Positions 52,908-62,407 of a DNA stretch of 64,000 nt are shown here, in pieces. Each line of letters begins with the position of its first letter. The first letter of the stretch is position 1. A program made the translations under genes and the position numbers. A model generated the notes under the pieces. That model ran no database searches and was not told where the DNA came from. It saw only the letters and a program-made list of their open reading frames with translations. Source of the DNA: Chryseomicrobium palamuruense (lineage in GTDB: Bacteria; Bacillota; Bacilli; Bacillales_A; Planococcaceae); assembly GCF_042649045.1 (NCBI RefSeq), contig NZ_JBHSEF010000011.1, positions 282,472-346,471 on the forward strand. The letters are read 5' to 3'.

Positions 52908-55694
52908 ATGTCGAAAACAAACGCACCTTGGTCGGCTTTTTCGGGTCCGAACTTAGGGTATGTGATGGAACAATATGACTTATATTTAGAAACGCCCGAA
53001 AATGTCGATCCAGAACTTTGTGAGCTATTTAAGAAATATGGAGCTCCAGTTCAATCGACTGGTTTAACACCAAGTGTACAAGTGGATGATTCCTTAATGG
53101 ATACAGCTCTAAAAGCGATTCAGCTCGCAGATGCTATTCGTACACATGGCCATGAGGCTGCAGATATTTACCCATTAAATGATCGCCCAAAGAAGACAGA
53201 GCGCATTTCTCTTGAATTTTATGGACTTTCTGAACAGGACCTAGAAAAGGTACCTGTATATTTGCTTGTCCAAAATGCACCTGCTCATATTCAAAATGGG
53301 GCACAAGCTATTCAGCATTTAAAAGAGGTTTATACAAAAAAGACAGCTTATGAATTTGCTCATGTCATCACGCGTGAAGAAAGAGAATGGTTGCAACGTA
53401 CAATTGAAGCTTCCCCTCAAGATGAACTTTCTACTGAAAAGAAGAAAGAGATTTTATCGCGTCTGACACATGTTGAAGGATTTGAGAAATTTATCCATCG
53501 TACATTTGTGGGTGCAAAACGTTTTTCAATTGAAGGACTCGATAGTTTAGTGATACTCTTCGATTCTCTTGTGGAAAAAGCGAATGCAGTGAAAATAAAA
53601 CAGATCAATATCGGGATGGCTCACCGCGGTCGACTCAATGTTTTGACGCATATCTTAAATAAACCATATGAAATGATGTTTGCTGATTTTGCACATGTTC
53701 CTAATGACTCCTTTTTGCCTACAGATGGCTCACTTGAGTTGTCCAAGGGTTGGTATGGCGATGTGAAGTATCACAACGGAGCGACCTATCGTTCGGCATC
53801 AGGTTTGATAGTAAAACTTGCATACAATCCTTCTCATTTGGAAGTGGTCAGTCCTGTGGTTACTGGACAAGTTCGTGCTGCACAAGAAACAACAAATGAG
53901 GCTGGGTTCCCTAAACAAGATCCTTCTACTGCGTTTGCTGTTCTTGTTCACGGAGATGCGGCATTCCCAGGTCAAGGTGTTGTGACGGAAATGTTGAACT
54001 ATAGTCGTGTTCCAGGATACCAAACAGGTGGTTCCATCCATATAATTGCAAACAACATGATTGGATTTACAACCGAATACTTTGATTCGCGCTCCACGCT
54101 GTACTCAAGCGATCCAGCAAAAGGATATGAAGTACCTGTTATACATGTGAATGCAGATGAGCCAGAAGCGGTCATTCGTGTAGCAGAGCTTGCATTTGCT
54201 TATCGTCAAAAGTTCCACAAAGATATCGTCATCGATTTGATTGGATATCGTCGTTATGGACATAACGAAATGGATGAACCAATGGTGACAAATCCAGAAA
54301 TGTATAAAATGGTCCACAAACATCCAACCGTTCGTGAACTTTACGGAAAAAATCTTGCAAGTGTATCGATCCTATCTGACGAAGATGTCACGACACTTGA
54401 TACTGATACGTTTGCTGAAATGCAAGCAGCGTATGACCGTGTGAAGGAACTGGAAGAATCAAAAGCAAATGACATCATTATTCCTGACGCTGTATTGAAT
54501 GGTATGCCTGAACTTGAATCTGGTGTTGAAGAAGACCGTCTACGCAAAATTAATGAAGATCTTCTTTCTTGGCCTGAAGACTTCACACCATTTAAGAAAC
54601 TCGCACGTATTTTAAAACGCCGTGAAGAACCATTTGTAGGTAAAGGAAAGATTGACTGGGGTCATGCGGAAACACTTGCGTTTGCAACCATCCTTCAAGA
54701 TGGCCAATCGGTGCGTTTAACTGGGCAAGATGCACAACGCGGTACATTCTCACATAGACACTTAGTTTTACATGATGAAACTAATGGGAACGAACTTGTT
54801 CCGATTCACCATATTCAAAATGCGAAAGCTTCATTCGTAGTTCACAACAGTCCACTTACGGAAGCCGCTATTTTAGGCTATGAATTCGGATATAATTTAG
54901 AGGATCAAAATTCCTTAACTATTTGGGAAGCGCAATATGGGGACTTTGCCAATATGGCGCAAGTGATGTTTGATAACTTTATCAGTGCAGCACGTGCGAA
55001 ATGGGGACTAAAATCAGGTCTTGTAATGTTACTTCCGCATGCTGCTGAAGGACAAGGACCAGAACATACGAGTGCGCGCGTTGAACGGTACTTACAATTA
55101 GCTGCTGAAAATAACTGGACGGTGGCGAACTTATCTAGTGCAGCGAACTACTTCCATATCTTGCGTCGTCAAGCAGCGATGTTACATGATGAAGCGATTC
55201 GCCCATTGATTATCGTCTCACCAAAATCTTTACTTCGTCATCCAAAAGTTGGAGCAGATGTTGCGGAGTTGACAAGTGGCAAATTTGAAACAATTATTGA
55301 AGAGCCGGCTCTTGGAAAAAATGAAGATGCAGTGACGAAAATCGTCTTCGCAAGTGGAAAACTAGCGGTAGATCTTTCAGATAAAATCGATTCTGGAGAA
55401 GGATACGACCACCTTCACATTGTCCGCGTGGAACAACTATATCCATTCCCAACCGAGAAAATCGAGGCGATCATCAAGCGTTATCCGAATGTGAAGAAGC
55501 TCGTTTGGGCGCAAGAAGAACCACAAAACATGGGTTCATGGCATTTTGCCCTTCCATATCTATTAGAGCTTGGAAAAGGTTTAGAAATCACGTACAGTGG
55601 TCGTACTCACCGTTCTAGTCCCGCAGAAGGTGACGGAGAGGCATACAAAATAGAACAAGCACGCATCATTAATGAAGTAGTTGAAAATAACTAA
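52908..55694 (+). CDS. odhA: 2-Oxoglutarate dehydrogenase E1 component
   Basis: Thiamine-diphosphate-dependent decarboxylase of the TCA cycle, 928 residues (about 940 in Bacillus). N-terminal SAFSGPNLGYVMEQYDLY, active-site region IGMAHRGRLNVLTHILNKPYE (about 235-255), the ThDP motif HGDAAFPGQG through ANNMIGF (about 345-385), and C-terminal transketolase-like domain with HAAEGQGPEHTSARVERYLQL. It has ATG 52908 behind GGAGG. First gene of odhAB, 22 nt before odhB. The E3 (lpd) gene is not nearby. A Rex/FNR-like palindrome lies about 135 bp upstream of the start. Confidence 0.97.
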   Translation: MSKTNAPWSAFSGPNLGYVMEQYDLYLETPENVDPELCELFKKYGAPVQSTGLTPSVQVDDSLMDTALKAIQLADAIRTHGHEAADIYPLNDRPKKTERISLEFYGLSEQDLEKVPVYLLVQNAPAHIQNGAQAIQHLKEVYTKKTAYEFAHVITREEREWLQRTIEASPQDELSTEKKKEILSRLTHVEGFEKFIHRTFVGAKRFSIEGLDSLVILFDSLVEKANAVKIKQINIGMAHRGRLNVLTHILNKPYEMMFADFAHVPNDSFLPTDGSLELSKGWYGDVKYHNGATYRSASGLIVKLAYNPSHLEVVSPVVTGQVRAAQETTNEAGFPKQDPSTAFAVLVHGDAAFPGQGVVTEMLNYSRVPGYQTGGSIHIIANNMIGFTTEYFDSRSTLYSSDPAKGYEVPVIHVNADEPEAVIRVAELAFAYRQKFHKDIVIDLIGYRRYGHNEMDEPMVTNPEMYKMVHKHPTVRELYGKNLASVSILSDEDVTTLDTDTFAEMQAAYDRVKELEESKANDIIIPDAVLNGMPELESGVEEDRLRKINEDLLSWPEDFTPFKKLARILKRREEPFVGKGKIDWGHAETLAFATILQDGQSVRLTGQDAQRGTFSHRHLVLHDETNGNELVPIHHIQNAKASFVVHNSPLTEAAILGYEFGYNLEDQNSLTIWEAQYGDFANMAQVMFDNFISAARAKWGLKSGLVMLLPHAAEGQGPEHTSARVERYLQLAAENNWTVANLSSAANYFHILRRQAAMLHDEAIRPLIIVSPKSLLRHPKVGADVAELTSGKFETIIEEPALGKNEDAVTKIVFASGKLAVDLSDKIDSGEGYDHLHIVRVEQLYPFPTEKIEAIIKRYPNVKKLVWAQEEPQNMGSWHFALPYLLELGKGLEITYSGRTHRSSPAEGDGEAYKIEQARIINEVVENN

Positions 55695-55716
55695 ATCGTC
55701 CAAGGAGGAAATTAAC

Positions 55717-56964
55717 GTGGCAGATATTATCGTACCAGAATTAGCAGAATCCATTACAGAAGGTACCATTGCACAATGGTTGAAACAACCAGGTGACACA
55801 GTCGAAAAAGGTGAATTCATTGTTGAACTTGAAACAGACAAAGTCAACGTTGAAGTCATTTCAGAAGAAGCAGGTGTAGTTCAAGAGCTACTAGCAGCTG
55901 AAGGTGACACGGTGCAAGTTGGTCAAGTCATCGCAAAAGTAGGTGCTGGTGAAGGTTCGGGATCTGCAAGTGCTCCGAAAGAAGAAGCATCCGAAAAGAA
56001 AGAAGAAGCAGCTCCAGCAAAACAAGAAGAGCCTGCTAAAGAAACAAAAGAAGAATCATCAAAACAAGAAGAGTCATCTGACCGTACGATTGCTTCTCCA
56101 GCTGCACGTAAATTAGCTCGTGAAAAAGGCATCAACTTAAGCGACATTTCTCCAGTAGATCCTATGGGACGTGTACGCGTACAAGACGTTGCTGCACATG
56201 GTTCTAAAGCTGCTGCACCTCAAACTGCTCAGGCTCCTGCAAAGTCAGAAGCAAAAGAAGACGATGGCCGTACGACTCGTGAAAAAATGTCACGTCGTCG
56301 ACAGACGATTGCTAGCCGTTTACTTGAAGTGAAACAGAATACGGCGATGTTAACAACATTTAATGAAATCGATATGACAAATGTAATGGCGCTTCGTTCA
56401 CGCAAAAAAGACCAGTTCTTTGAGCAAAACGATGTGCGACTTGGTTTTATGTCGTTCTTCACTAAAGCTGTTGTTGCAGCTCTTAAAAAGTACCCGTATG
56501 TGAACTCTCAACTTGATGGCGAATATATCGTGAAGAATAATTTCTTCGATATCGGTATTGCTGTATCTACTGAAGGTGGACTTGTGGTTCCAATCGTACG
56601 TGATGCTGACCGTAAAAACTTTGCAGAAATCGAGGCTAACATCGGTGAGCTTGCTACCAAAGCACGTGATAATAAATTGACACTTGCTGATATGTCAGGT
56701 GGATCATTCACAATCACGAACGGTGGGGTATTCGGTTCACTTATGTCCACACCAATCCTTAACGGTACACAAGTAGGTATCTTAGGAATGCACACGATTC
56801 AAAAACGTCCAATCGCTGTAGGTGAAAATGTGGAGATTCGTCCAATGATGTATATTGCATTATCTTATGATCACCGCGTAATTGATGGGAAAGATTCCGT
56901 TGGCTTCTTAAAGACAGTCAAAGAACTTCTTGAAAATCCAGAAGACCTATTATTAAACTCATAA
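55717..56964 (+). CDS. odhB: 2-Oxoglutarate dehydrogenase E2, dihydrolipoamide succinyltransferase
   Basis: Core of the OGDH complex, 415 residues. Lipoyl domain 1-75 with lipoylated Lys in ETDKVNVEV (about 42); flexible Glu/Lys/Ala-rich linker at about 80-125; E3/E1-binding domain ASPAARKLAREKGINLSDI (about 127-145). A second linker leads to the catalytic domain from about 185 with HxxxD in SYDHRVIDGKDS (about 387-391). The start is GTG 55717 with AGGAGGAA 8 nt upstream. Operon terminator at 56973. Confidence 0.96.
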   Translation: MADIIVPELAESITEGTIAQWLKQPGDTVEKGEFIVELETDKVNVEVISEEAGVVQELLAAEGDTVQVGQVIAKVGAGEGSGSASAPKEEASEKKEEAAPAKQEEPAKETKEESSKQEESSDRTIASPAARKLAREKGINLSDISPVDPMGRVRVQDVAAHGSKAAAPQTAQAPAKSEAKEDDGRTTREKMSRRRQTIASRLLEVKQNTAMLTTFNEIDMTNVMALRSRKKDQFFEQNDVRLGFMSFFTKAVVAALKKYPYVNSQLDGEYIVKNNFFDIGIAVSTEGGLVVPIVRDADRKNFAEIEANIGELATKARDNKLTLADMSGGSFTITNGGVFGSLMSTPILNGTQVGILGMHTIQKRPIAVGENVEIRPMMYIALSYDHRVIDGKDSVGFLKTVKELLENPEDLLLNS

Positions 56965-56972
56965 GCGAAATA

Positions 56973-56999
56973 GATCCTGCGCTTGCAGGGTCTTTTTTT
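56973..56999 (+). terminator. Terminator of odhAB
   Basis: GATCCTGC-GCTT-GCAGGGTC with a 7-T tail. Confidence 0.92.
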
Positions 57000-57020
57000 C
57001 AACAGAAAGGGAGCGCACTG

Positions 57021-57218
57021 ATGAAACATTTAGATTGGGCTGAAAAGCCAACACTTCGTACAGTGACATGCAAACACACAAATGCCGAAAAGTTTTTGGT
57101 TAGCAATGTACTAACTGAAGGAAAACAATATGAAGTTAAAAACGAAACAGACGAATTTGTATTTGTCATAGACAATACCGGAAAAATTGGCGGTTATTAT
57201 AAAGATTATTTTGAATGA
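57021..57218 (+). CDS. DUF6501 family small protein
   Basis: A 65-residue protein (MKHLDWAEKPTLRTVTCKH onward) with alternating beta-strand pattern and a C-terminal DNTGKIGGYYKDYFE motif, resembling a small SH3-like barrel. It matches the short Bacillales family DUF6501; function unknown. SD AAAGGGAGCG. It is flanked by terminators on both sides, so it is likely a single-gene transcript between odhAB and the MoxR/VWA pair. A promoter was not clear. Confidence 0.75.
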   Translation: MKHLDWAEKPTLRTVTCKHTNAEKFLVSNVLTEGKQYEVKNETDEFVFVIDNTGKIGGYYKDYFE

Positions 57219-57243
57219 CCGATGGGATTCCATCGGTTTTTTT
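57218..57243 (+). terminator. Terminator of the DUF6501 gene
   Basis: CCGATGG-GATT-CCATCGG with a 7-T tail, at the stop codon. Confidence 0.9.
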
Positions 57244-57259
57244 ATAGGGGAGGCGGAAC

Positions 57260-58120
57260 ATGGAACGGATTAACAAGACCCAACAAGAAAGAGCATCACG
57301 AAACTACGGTGAAGATGCAACACTTATTCGCGAAGGCGGGTATCGCAGTCCTTCTTCTTATCTCATGCAGGATATCGAGATTGCTTTGACACTGGGGAAG
57401 CCTATTTTATTAAAAGGACCCGCAGGTGCTGGAAAGACAAAACTCGCAGAAACACTTAGCCATACCTTCGGACAACCAATGCAAAGTATTAATACATCTG
57501 TGGATCTGGATGCTGAGGCTCTACTTGGATTCAAAACGATTGTTCAAAAAGAAGGGCGTGCCGTCATTGAATTTGTAGAAGGTCCCGTTGTTCAGGCAAT
57601 GAAAAAAGGGCATCTGCTCTACATCGATGAAATCAATATGGCGAAAGCGGAAACACTCCCTATCCTACACGGATTGTTAGATTATCGTCGTATGCTCACC
57701 AACCCATTTACGGGAGAAGTGATTAAAGCCCATCCCCATTTCGGTGTCATTGCAGCAATCAATGAAGGGTATATGGGCACCACACCGCTTAACGAAGCAT
57801 TGAAGGACCGGTTCGTCTCATTTTCAATTCCATATATCGAAGGAAAAGAGCTAGAGCATCTTTTGGTGTCTATCTATCCTTCTATCGACGAATCTACAAA
57901 AACCTCAATCCTCTCTATTACGAAGGAGTTACGTATTCTTGCAGAGCAAGGAAGATTGGCTGATGAGGCGGCTTCTATTCGTTCCCTATTTGATGTAGCA
58001 GATCTATCGTTTCACATGCCACTTCTCCGTGCCTACCGGTATGGGCTTGTTGAAAAAATGTCAGATACTCAAGAAAAAGAATTGGTCTATGAACTCGTTC
58101 AAACGTGGATTGAAGAATAA
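57260..58120 (+). CDS. yojN: MoxR/NorQ-type AAA+ ATPase (YojN-like)
   Basis: A 286-residue AAA+ ATPase. Walker A is GPAGAGKTK (about 53-61), Walker B LLYIDEINMAKAETLP (about 119-134), sensor 1 GVIAAINEGYMGTTPLN (about 162-178), and an Arg finger in ALKDRFVS (about 182). MoxR/NorQ ATPases partner with VWA-domain proteins to insert metal cofactors or remodel targets. Stop and start overlap with the VWA gene (58118-58120). In B. subtilis yojN-yojO also sits next to odhAB, supporting the symbol. No nitric oxide reductase genes are visible. Confidence 0.87.
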   Translation: MERINKTQQERASRNYGEDATLIREGGYRSPSSYLMQDIEIALTLGKPILLKGPAGAGKTKLAETLSHTFGQPMQSINTSVDLDAEALLGFKTIVQKEGRAVIEFVEGPVVQAMKKGHLLYIDEINMAKAETLPILHGLLDYRRMLTNPFTGEVIKAHPHFGVIAAINEGYMGTTPLNEALKDRFVSFSIPYIEGKELEHLLVSIYPSIDESTKTSILSITKELRILAEQGRLADEAASIRSLFDVADLSFHMPLLRAYRYGLVEKMSDTQEKELVYELVQTWIEE

Positions 58121-59967
58121 TGGAAAAATTTATTCGGTTTAATAATGAACTGGTTGATGCTAGAGAACTGTTACACTTTGAGCGACTTGCACAAGCATGG
58201 ATGAATTCCTCTCTTGTCGAACTGAGTGAACGCCAACTCTTAGAACTAAACACGGAAGCACCTGAACTTGCTGTTAGTGTCTTCTGGCGTCATCGACCGG
58301 AAGCGGTGAGTCATGCAGGTAGAGTGACAGATGTTCTTCTCCTAACACAAGGTTTCTTTCCATACTTCGCGTTTTCTGCTTATCAGGAGATGAAAGACGA
58401 TACGCAAGGAACGTCTCACTCGGAACTTGCCAAACAGCTCTTGTTCCTTGTGGAAGAGGTCCGTTACACAAATTTGATTCTGTCGAAGCGTAAAGGAACA
58501 CGCAAATGGTTTCGCCAACGTCATGAAACCGTTATACCTTATTATTTGCAACAATATATGAATTACTTCAAACGGTCGTTTGATGGGGACGCATTCGTAT
58601 ATTATATGGCCATTGCATTCTACCAAGGCACACTACATCTACCGCACAATGAATCGTTTGAACCTATTATCTCGTATGTTAATCAACCACGTGTGCTACA
58701 GTCAACGCAGGACTCGAAAGAGTTTGTACTTGGACTGTTGGATCGCAGCACGGAATTCATCAAAAAAGATGCCACACAAGCTCATTTTCAGCATATAACA
58801 GGGGCTTATGCGCACTTTAAGACATTTACTTATCACAAAGGTATGAAACAAGGGGAAGCAGGTGCTGAAGGGGATAAGGAATCTGTTTCAGATACACTAC
58901 CGACTTGGCACCAACAATCGGAGGACGAAAAGGGACTTCATCTTCGTTTTGAGATTGAACATGGTCGTGATAGTGAGCTTGCGGATCCGAATCATCCGAC
59001 AGAAGAAGGAGAGGAAGGTCATGCTCCTGCTTCAATTGGACTTGGAAAGGATACTTCTTCCTCTCGAGAAGTCTATGACCTAACAATAGGTAATCAATCG
59101 CACGCCATAGGGATTCATCAATTTGTGAAGAAAATAGAGAGAGAGGTCGTTATTGATAAGAAGTTTGCAACTACTAGAATTGCCACTGTTCGGTATGAGC
59201 AACAACCCTATGTGAAGCAGCTGACGGAGCTCTTTAAAAAAGAAATGGCTAGAAAACAAACTGAACGCTTCAGTAATTTGTCGAAAGGACGTCTGCAAAA
59301 AAACTTACTTCCGTTCTTTACTGAAGAGCGTCCTCGTATCTTTTACCGTAAAGGCCAAGAAAGCAAAGAGCTGGACGCAGTCTTCTATTTGCTGATTGAT
59401 GGCTCAGCTTCGATGCAGGATAAGTTAGAGGAGACAAAAGAAGCCGTGCTCTATTTGCATGATGTCTTACGGGAGTTATCCATTCCCCACATGATTGTGC
59501 AACATTATGAGGATGCCTATGATGCAATAGATACGTATCAGCCCAACTACTTTGAAATTGTCCATTCGTATAATGACAAGGGGGATGCTGCCCATGCAAT
59601 CTACGCATTAGAAGCTCACGAAGATAACCGCGATGGTTATGCACTGAGAGTAGCAGGGGAGAGTTTACTCGCACGGCCAGAAAAGCAAAAGTTTCTCATC
59701 TATTTTTCTGACGGAGAACCTTCTGCATTTGATTACCGAGAGAAGGGAATAGTGGATACAGCTGAAGCCGTCCAGTGGCTTGAAAAACAACACATTGCAT
59801 TTCTGCATCTCTTTCTATCCGAAGTCCAGGTGACGGAGGAGCAGTTTCAACTCTTCCGCATTATTTTTGGAAGGAAAACAGCTGCGACTCACTCACTTGA
59901 TCAATTCACATCCGAAGCGAGAAGACTTCTTAAAAGAATGCTCGACCACTTAGTGAAACAATTGTAA
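58120..59967 (+). CDS. yojO: VWA-domain protein (YojO/NorD/CobT-like)
   Basis: Partner of the upstream MoxR-type ATPase, 615 residues. A helical N-terminal region (1-240) is followed by a low-complexity acidic linker at about 240-315 and a C-terminal von Willebrand A domain from about 415. The MIDAS motif DGSAS (LLIDGSASMQDK, about 425-436) coordinates Mg2+, and YFSDGEPSAFDYR (about 528-540) supplies the later Asp. MoxR/VWA pairs act as metal-insertion or maturation machines; the client is unknown. Initiates at the last base of yojN; ends at a terminator. Confidence 0.86.
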   Translation: MEKFIRFNNELVDARELLHFERLAQAWMNSSLVELSERQLLELNTEAPELAVSVFWRHRPEAVSHAGRVTDVLLLTQGFFPYFAFSAYQEMKDDTQGTSHSELAKQLLFLVEEVRYTNLILSKRKGTRKWFRQRHETVIPYYLQQYMNYFKRSFDGDAFVYYMAIAFYQGTLHLPHNESFEPIISYVNQPRVLQSTQDSKEFVLGLLDRSTEFIKKDATQAHFQHITGAYAHFKTFTYHKGMKQGEAGAEGDKESVSDTLPTWHQQSEDEKGLHLRFEIEHGRDSELADPNHPTEEGEEGHAPASIGLGKDTSSSREVYDLTIGNQSHAIGIHQFVKKIEREVVIDKKFATTRIATVRYEQQPYVKQLTELFKKEMARKQTERFSNLSKGRLQKNLLPFFTEERPRIFYRKGQESKELDAVFYLLIDGSASMQDKLEETKEAVLYLHDVLRELSIPHMIVQHYEDAYDAIDTYQPNYFEIVHSYNDKGDAAHAIYALEAHEDNRDGYALRVAGESLLARPEKQKFLIYFSDGEPSAFDYREKGIVDTAEAVQWLEKQHIAFLHLFLSEVQVTEEQFQLFRIIFGRKTAATHSLDQFTSEARRLLKRMLDHLVKQL

Positions 59968-59993
59968 AACCCCGCTTTTTCAGCGGGGTTTTC
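59966..59993. terminator. Terminator between the VWA gene and telA
   Basis: AAAACCCCGCT pairs with AGCGGGGTTTT, symmetrical U/A flanks; serves both convergent genes. Confidence 0.9.
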
Positions 59994-59996
59994 GTA

Positions 59997-61163
59997 TTAC
60001 ATTCGATTTTCAGAACGTTCTTGTATTTGAAGGAGACGGTTTTTTAGTTCATCTTCCATTCGAGCGATTTCGAGTTCTGCTGCTTTTCGCTTCATACGGC
60101 CGTCAGCTTGGATTTGTAGAGTTTCTTCAATTGTTTGAAGAAGGTTTTCTTGTGTCGTTTTCAGTGTATCGATTTCCACGATACCTCGTTCATTTTCCTT
60201 CGCAGTCTCAATACTGTTGACCTTCAACATCTCTGAATTCTTCAACAACAAATCATTCGTCGTTGCCGTCACTTGTCGTTGTGCAGAGACCGCCTTTTGT
60301 TGACGATTTAACGTTAAAGCAATCGCAATCTGATTTTTCCACAGGGGAATCGACGTCATAATGGAAGACTGAATCTTCTCAGCAAGTGTCTGGTTCGTTT
60401 GTTGAATCATCCGAATTTGTGGAGCACTCTGGATTGTGATTTGACGTGACAACTGAAGGTCATAGATGCGTTTTTCTAAGCGGTCGACAAACTGTGTCAT
60501 ATCATGCACTTCTTGAAAAGCCATCTGATCATTCGACTGCTCCGCTTTTCGTTTCAGTTCCGGAATCACGGCCGAAACGATTTCATCGCGTTTAAGTTCT
60601 GCAGCAGCGATGTAGATGTTTAGAGCCTTAAAGTAATTTTTGTTTTGGTCATAAAGTTTATCGAGCATGCGTACATCTTCAATCAGTCCGCGCTTAGAAT
60701 GTTCGAGCTGGATTCCGATACGGTCGACTTGTGTGCTGAGCTTTTGATAACGCGTCATGACTTCTTGAAGGGAACGGTTCATCTTCGAGAACAACTTCCG
60801 GATCCCTTTTTTCTCCCGTTGATTCAAGTCTTCTGGATTGATTTCATTTAACTTTTTCATCAGATCACCGAGGATGTCCCCTACAGGCCCGATATCTTTT
60901 TTCTGTACATGATCAAGCATTTGGTGCGAGAACTTTGTCAACTCGTTCTGAGCTGTGGCACCATAAGTGAGGATGGATTCATAATCACCAATTGGGATTT
61001 GTGTAGCAAGTTGTTTTGCTTTTGATTGCTCTTCATCTGTCAGACGTTCCATAAGCTTAACCGGAACGGCTTCTTTCGATTGAACACTCGGTTGCTGGAC
61101 TGGCTCCATGAGCAGTTCGTCGAGCAAGTAATCAGTTTGATGATTCGTTTGATTTTGTGTCAT
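59997..61163 (-). CDS. TelA family protein (toxic anion resistance, YaaN-like)
   Basis: A 388-residue, highly helical protein with long coiled coils at about 75-200 and 295-380. TelA family features: KQLATQIPIGDYESILTYGATAQNELTKFSHQMLDHVQ (about 49-86), NQIAIALTLNRQQKAVSAQRQVTATTNDLL (about 277-306). The family is named for tellurite resistance, but B. subtilis YaaN is linked to envelope stress rather than tellurite. The reading frame overlaps XpaC upstream by 32 nt, and the xpaC-telA pair is conserved in Bacillales. Start ATG with SD AAAGGAGAT within xpaC. Confidence 0.89.
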   Translation of the reverse strand: MTQNQTNHQTDYLLDELLMEPVQQPSVQSKEAVPVKLMERLTDEEQSKAKQLATQIPIGDYESILTYGATAQNELTKFSHQMLDHVQKKDIGPVGDILGDLMKKLNEINPEDLNQREKKGIRKLFSKMNRSLQEVMTRYQKLSTQVDRIGIQLEHSKRGLIEDVRMLDKLYDQNKNYFKALNIYIAAAELKRDEIVSAVIPELKRKAEQSNDQMAFQEVHDMTQFVDRLEKRIYDLQLSRQITIQSAPQIRMIQQTNQTLAEKIQSSIMTSIPLWKNQIAIALTLNRQQKAVSAQRQVTATTNDLLLKNSEMLKVNSIETAKENERGIVEIDTLKTTQENLLQTIEETLQIQADGRMKRKAAELEIARMEDELKNRLLQIQERSENRM

Positions 61164-61800
61164 TTGGTTGATCTCCTTTCGGGGCAGGTAATCGGTTGGT
61201 TAATTTTTTTGCGTAATCTAGTTCTAGATGAAGTTGATCCAAATCTTGGCGTATCACATCATTTACATCTTGTTGTAATAAGCCGTTCACTTCATCCATC
61301 ATTTCTCTTGCGTCCATTAGTGCTACTTTCGTATGAGCGTTTTTATTGGGTTGCTGGGCAAGCAGTGCATATTTCTTCGTGATTTCAAGTGCACTGTCAA
61401 GGTGAGAATAAAAGAAGGCTTCGACGAGATAGAAACGTTTCGGTTCTTCTTTCACAAGTTGAACGACGCGTTTTGCAGCACGGTTCATGTCGATCAGTTG
61501 CTTGATGGAGCGGAAGGACCGCACCCGTGTATAGAATTGATTCAATTGACGAATTTTAGATTGAGCTTCTTCGATCTGTTTCTCAATATGCTGCAGTTCG
61601 GTCCAGGTTAGACCGTGTTTTTTGACGATTTGATAACGCTGGACACCTTTAATAGAATAGTTAGATGCGAGATACGTTCCAGCTGCAACTGCCGAACTGA
61701 TAGCTAGCCCTGCGTCAAGTGGAATTAATAACAATAGGAGAGAGGATCCACTGATTGGAATATTAAGCATATGGCGTATCGTTGAATATTTACTGTTCAT
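61132..61800 (-). CDS. xpaC: XpaC family protein
   Basis: A 222-residue protein. Two N-terminal hydrophobic segments (about 17-30, SSLLLLLIPLDAGL, and 33-45) form a hairpin anchor, followed by a helical cytoplasmic domain with coiled coils (about 60-215, IEKQIEEAQSKIRQL). Known in B. subtilis as a gene giving XP hydrolysis when cloned; the enzymatic activity is doubtful. ATG 61800 is chosen because AGAGG sits 6 nt upstream, in place of a further ATG at 61854. Translationally coupled to telA. Confidence 0.86.
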   Translation of the reverse strand: MNSKYSTIRHMLNIPISGSSLLLLLIPLDAGLAISSAVAAGTYLASNYSIKGVQRYQIVKKHGLTWTELQHIEKQIEEAQSKIRQLNQFYTRVRSFRSIKQLIDMNRAAKRVVQLVKEEPKRFYLVEAFFYSHLDSALEITKKYALLAQQPNKNAHTKVALMDAREMMDEVNGLLQQDVNDVIRQDLDQLHLELDYAKKLTNRLPAPKGDQPNDTKSNESSN

Positions 61801-61865
61801 AGGGCACCTCTTTTCACTACTAGTACATACGTTTTGTAAGGAAAAAAGTTTCACTTCCTAGCCTA

Positions 61866-61894
61866 AGTATCAGTATTTATAGAGTGAATTGCAA
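61866..61894 (-). promoter_or_regulatory. Probable promoter of xpaC-telA
   Basis: On the reverse strand, TTGCAA (61894-61889), 17-bp spacer, GATACT (61871-61866), 66 bp upstream of the xpaC start. Confidence 0.5.
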
Positions 61895-61958
61895 GCAGTT
61901 TAGTCGACAGCACCGCGCTGATTTTGCATAATGGGATGAGGAAGGGGGTAGAATCTTC

Positions 61959-62240
61959 GTGTATCATGTTATTTATATGAAAGCGGACTATGAACCCTGG
62001 TATCAATTCGATGGATGGCAAACCAAGATTCTAGACCGTTGGACATTTGAAGAGGAAGACAAAGCACAGGACTTTTTATTACATAAAGTAAGTGAATTTC
62101 GTGCACATTATCAATACTCCAAAGAAAAAAATGGCGCCTATGCGTTCTGGGACGTACAGGAAGTCTGCTACTGTGAGGACTGTGAAGATAATCTTCAACT
62201 CTATCACGGCCTACTACTCATAAAAGAGTTTGCAGAATAA
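61959..62240 (+). CDS. DUF1033 family protein
   Basis: A 93-residue soluble protein (MYHVIYMKADYEPWYQFDGW). A C-terminal CYCEDCEDNLQLYHGLLL has three cysteines in a CxCxxC-like array that could bind metal. It matches the DUF1033 family found in Firmicutes (for example, next to competence genes), with no established function. GTG start, following GGAAGGGGG by about 10 nt. Monocistronic by position. Confidence 0.8.
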   Translation: MYHVIYMKADYEPWYQFDGWQTKILDRWTFEEEDKAQDFLLHKVSEFRAHYQYSKEKNGAYAFWDVQEVCYCEDCEDNLQLYHGLLLIKEFAE

Positions 62241-62263
62241 TAACGGGATTCAGAATTTAACGG

Positions 62264-62291
62264 TTGAATTTCGTTTAGGAACTGCTATAAT
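62264..62291 (+). promoter_or_regulatory. Promoter of the third csp gene
   Basis: TTGAAT (62264-62269), 16-bp spacer, consensus TATAAT (62286-62291). Predicted leader of about 134 nt before the ATG at 62432. Confidence 0.75.
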
Positions 62292-62327
62292 TTTGTTTAA
62301 CAAGTAATAAGTGAAAACCGAAATGCT

Positions 62328-62407
62328 ATTCACATATCCTATGTAGTGATCGATGTGAACTCATCGGTACTATATCGGATATGTGAATTTTTTGTTTTCA
62401 CATATCG
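62328..62407 (+). promoter_or_regulatory. Cold-shock mRNA leader with mutually exclusive hairpins
   Basis: ATTCACATATCC (62328-62339) pairs with GGATATGTGAAT (62377-62388), followed by TTTTTT, which looks like an intrinsic terminator inside the leader; it encloses CGATG/CATCG (62351-62366). A second copy, TTCACATATC (62397-62406), can instead pair with GATATGTGAA (62378-62387), destroying that hairpin. Such alternatives suggest attenuation or a thermosensor controlling the csp gene. Pairing was read by eye without free-energy values. Confidence 0.6.
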
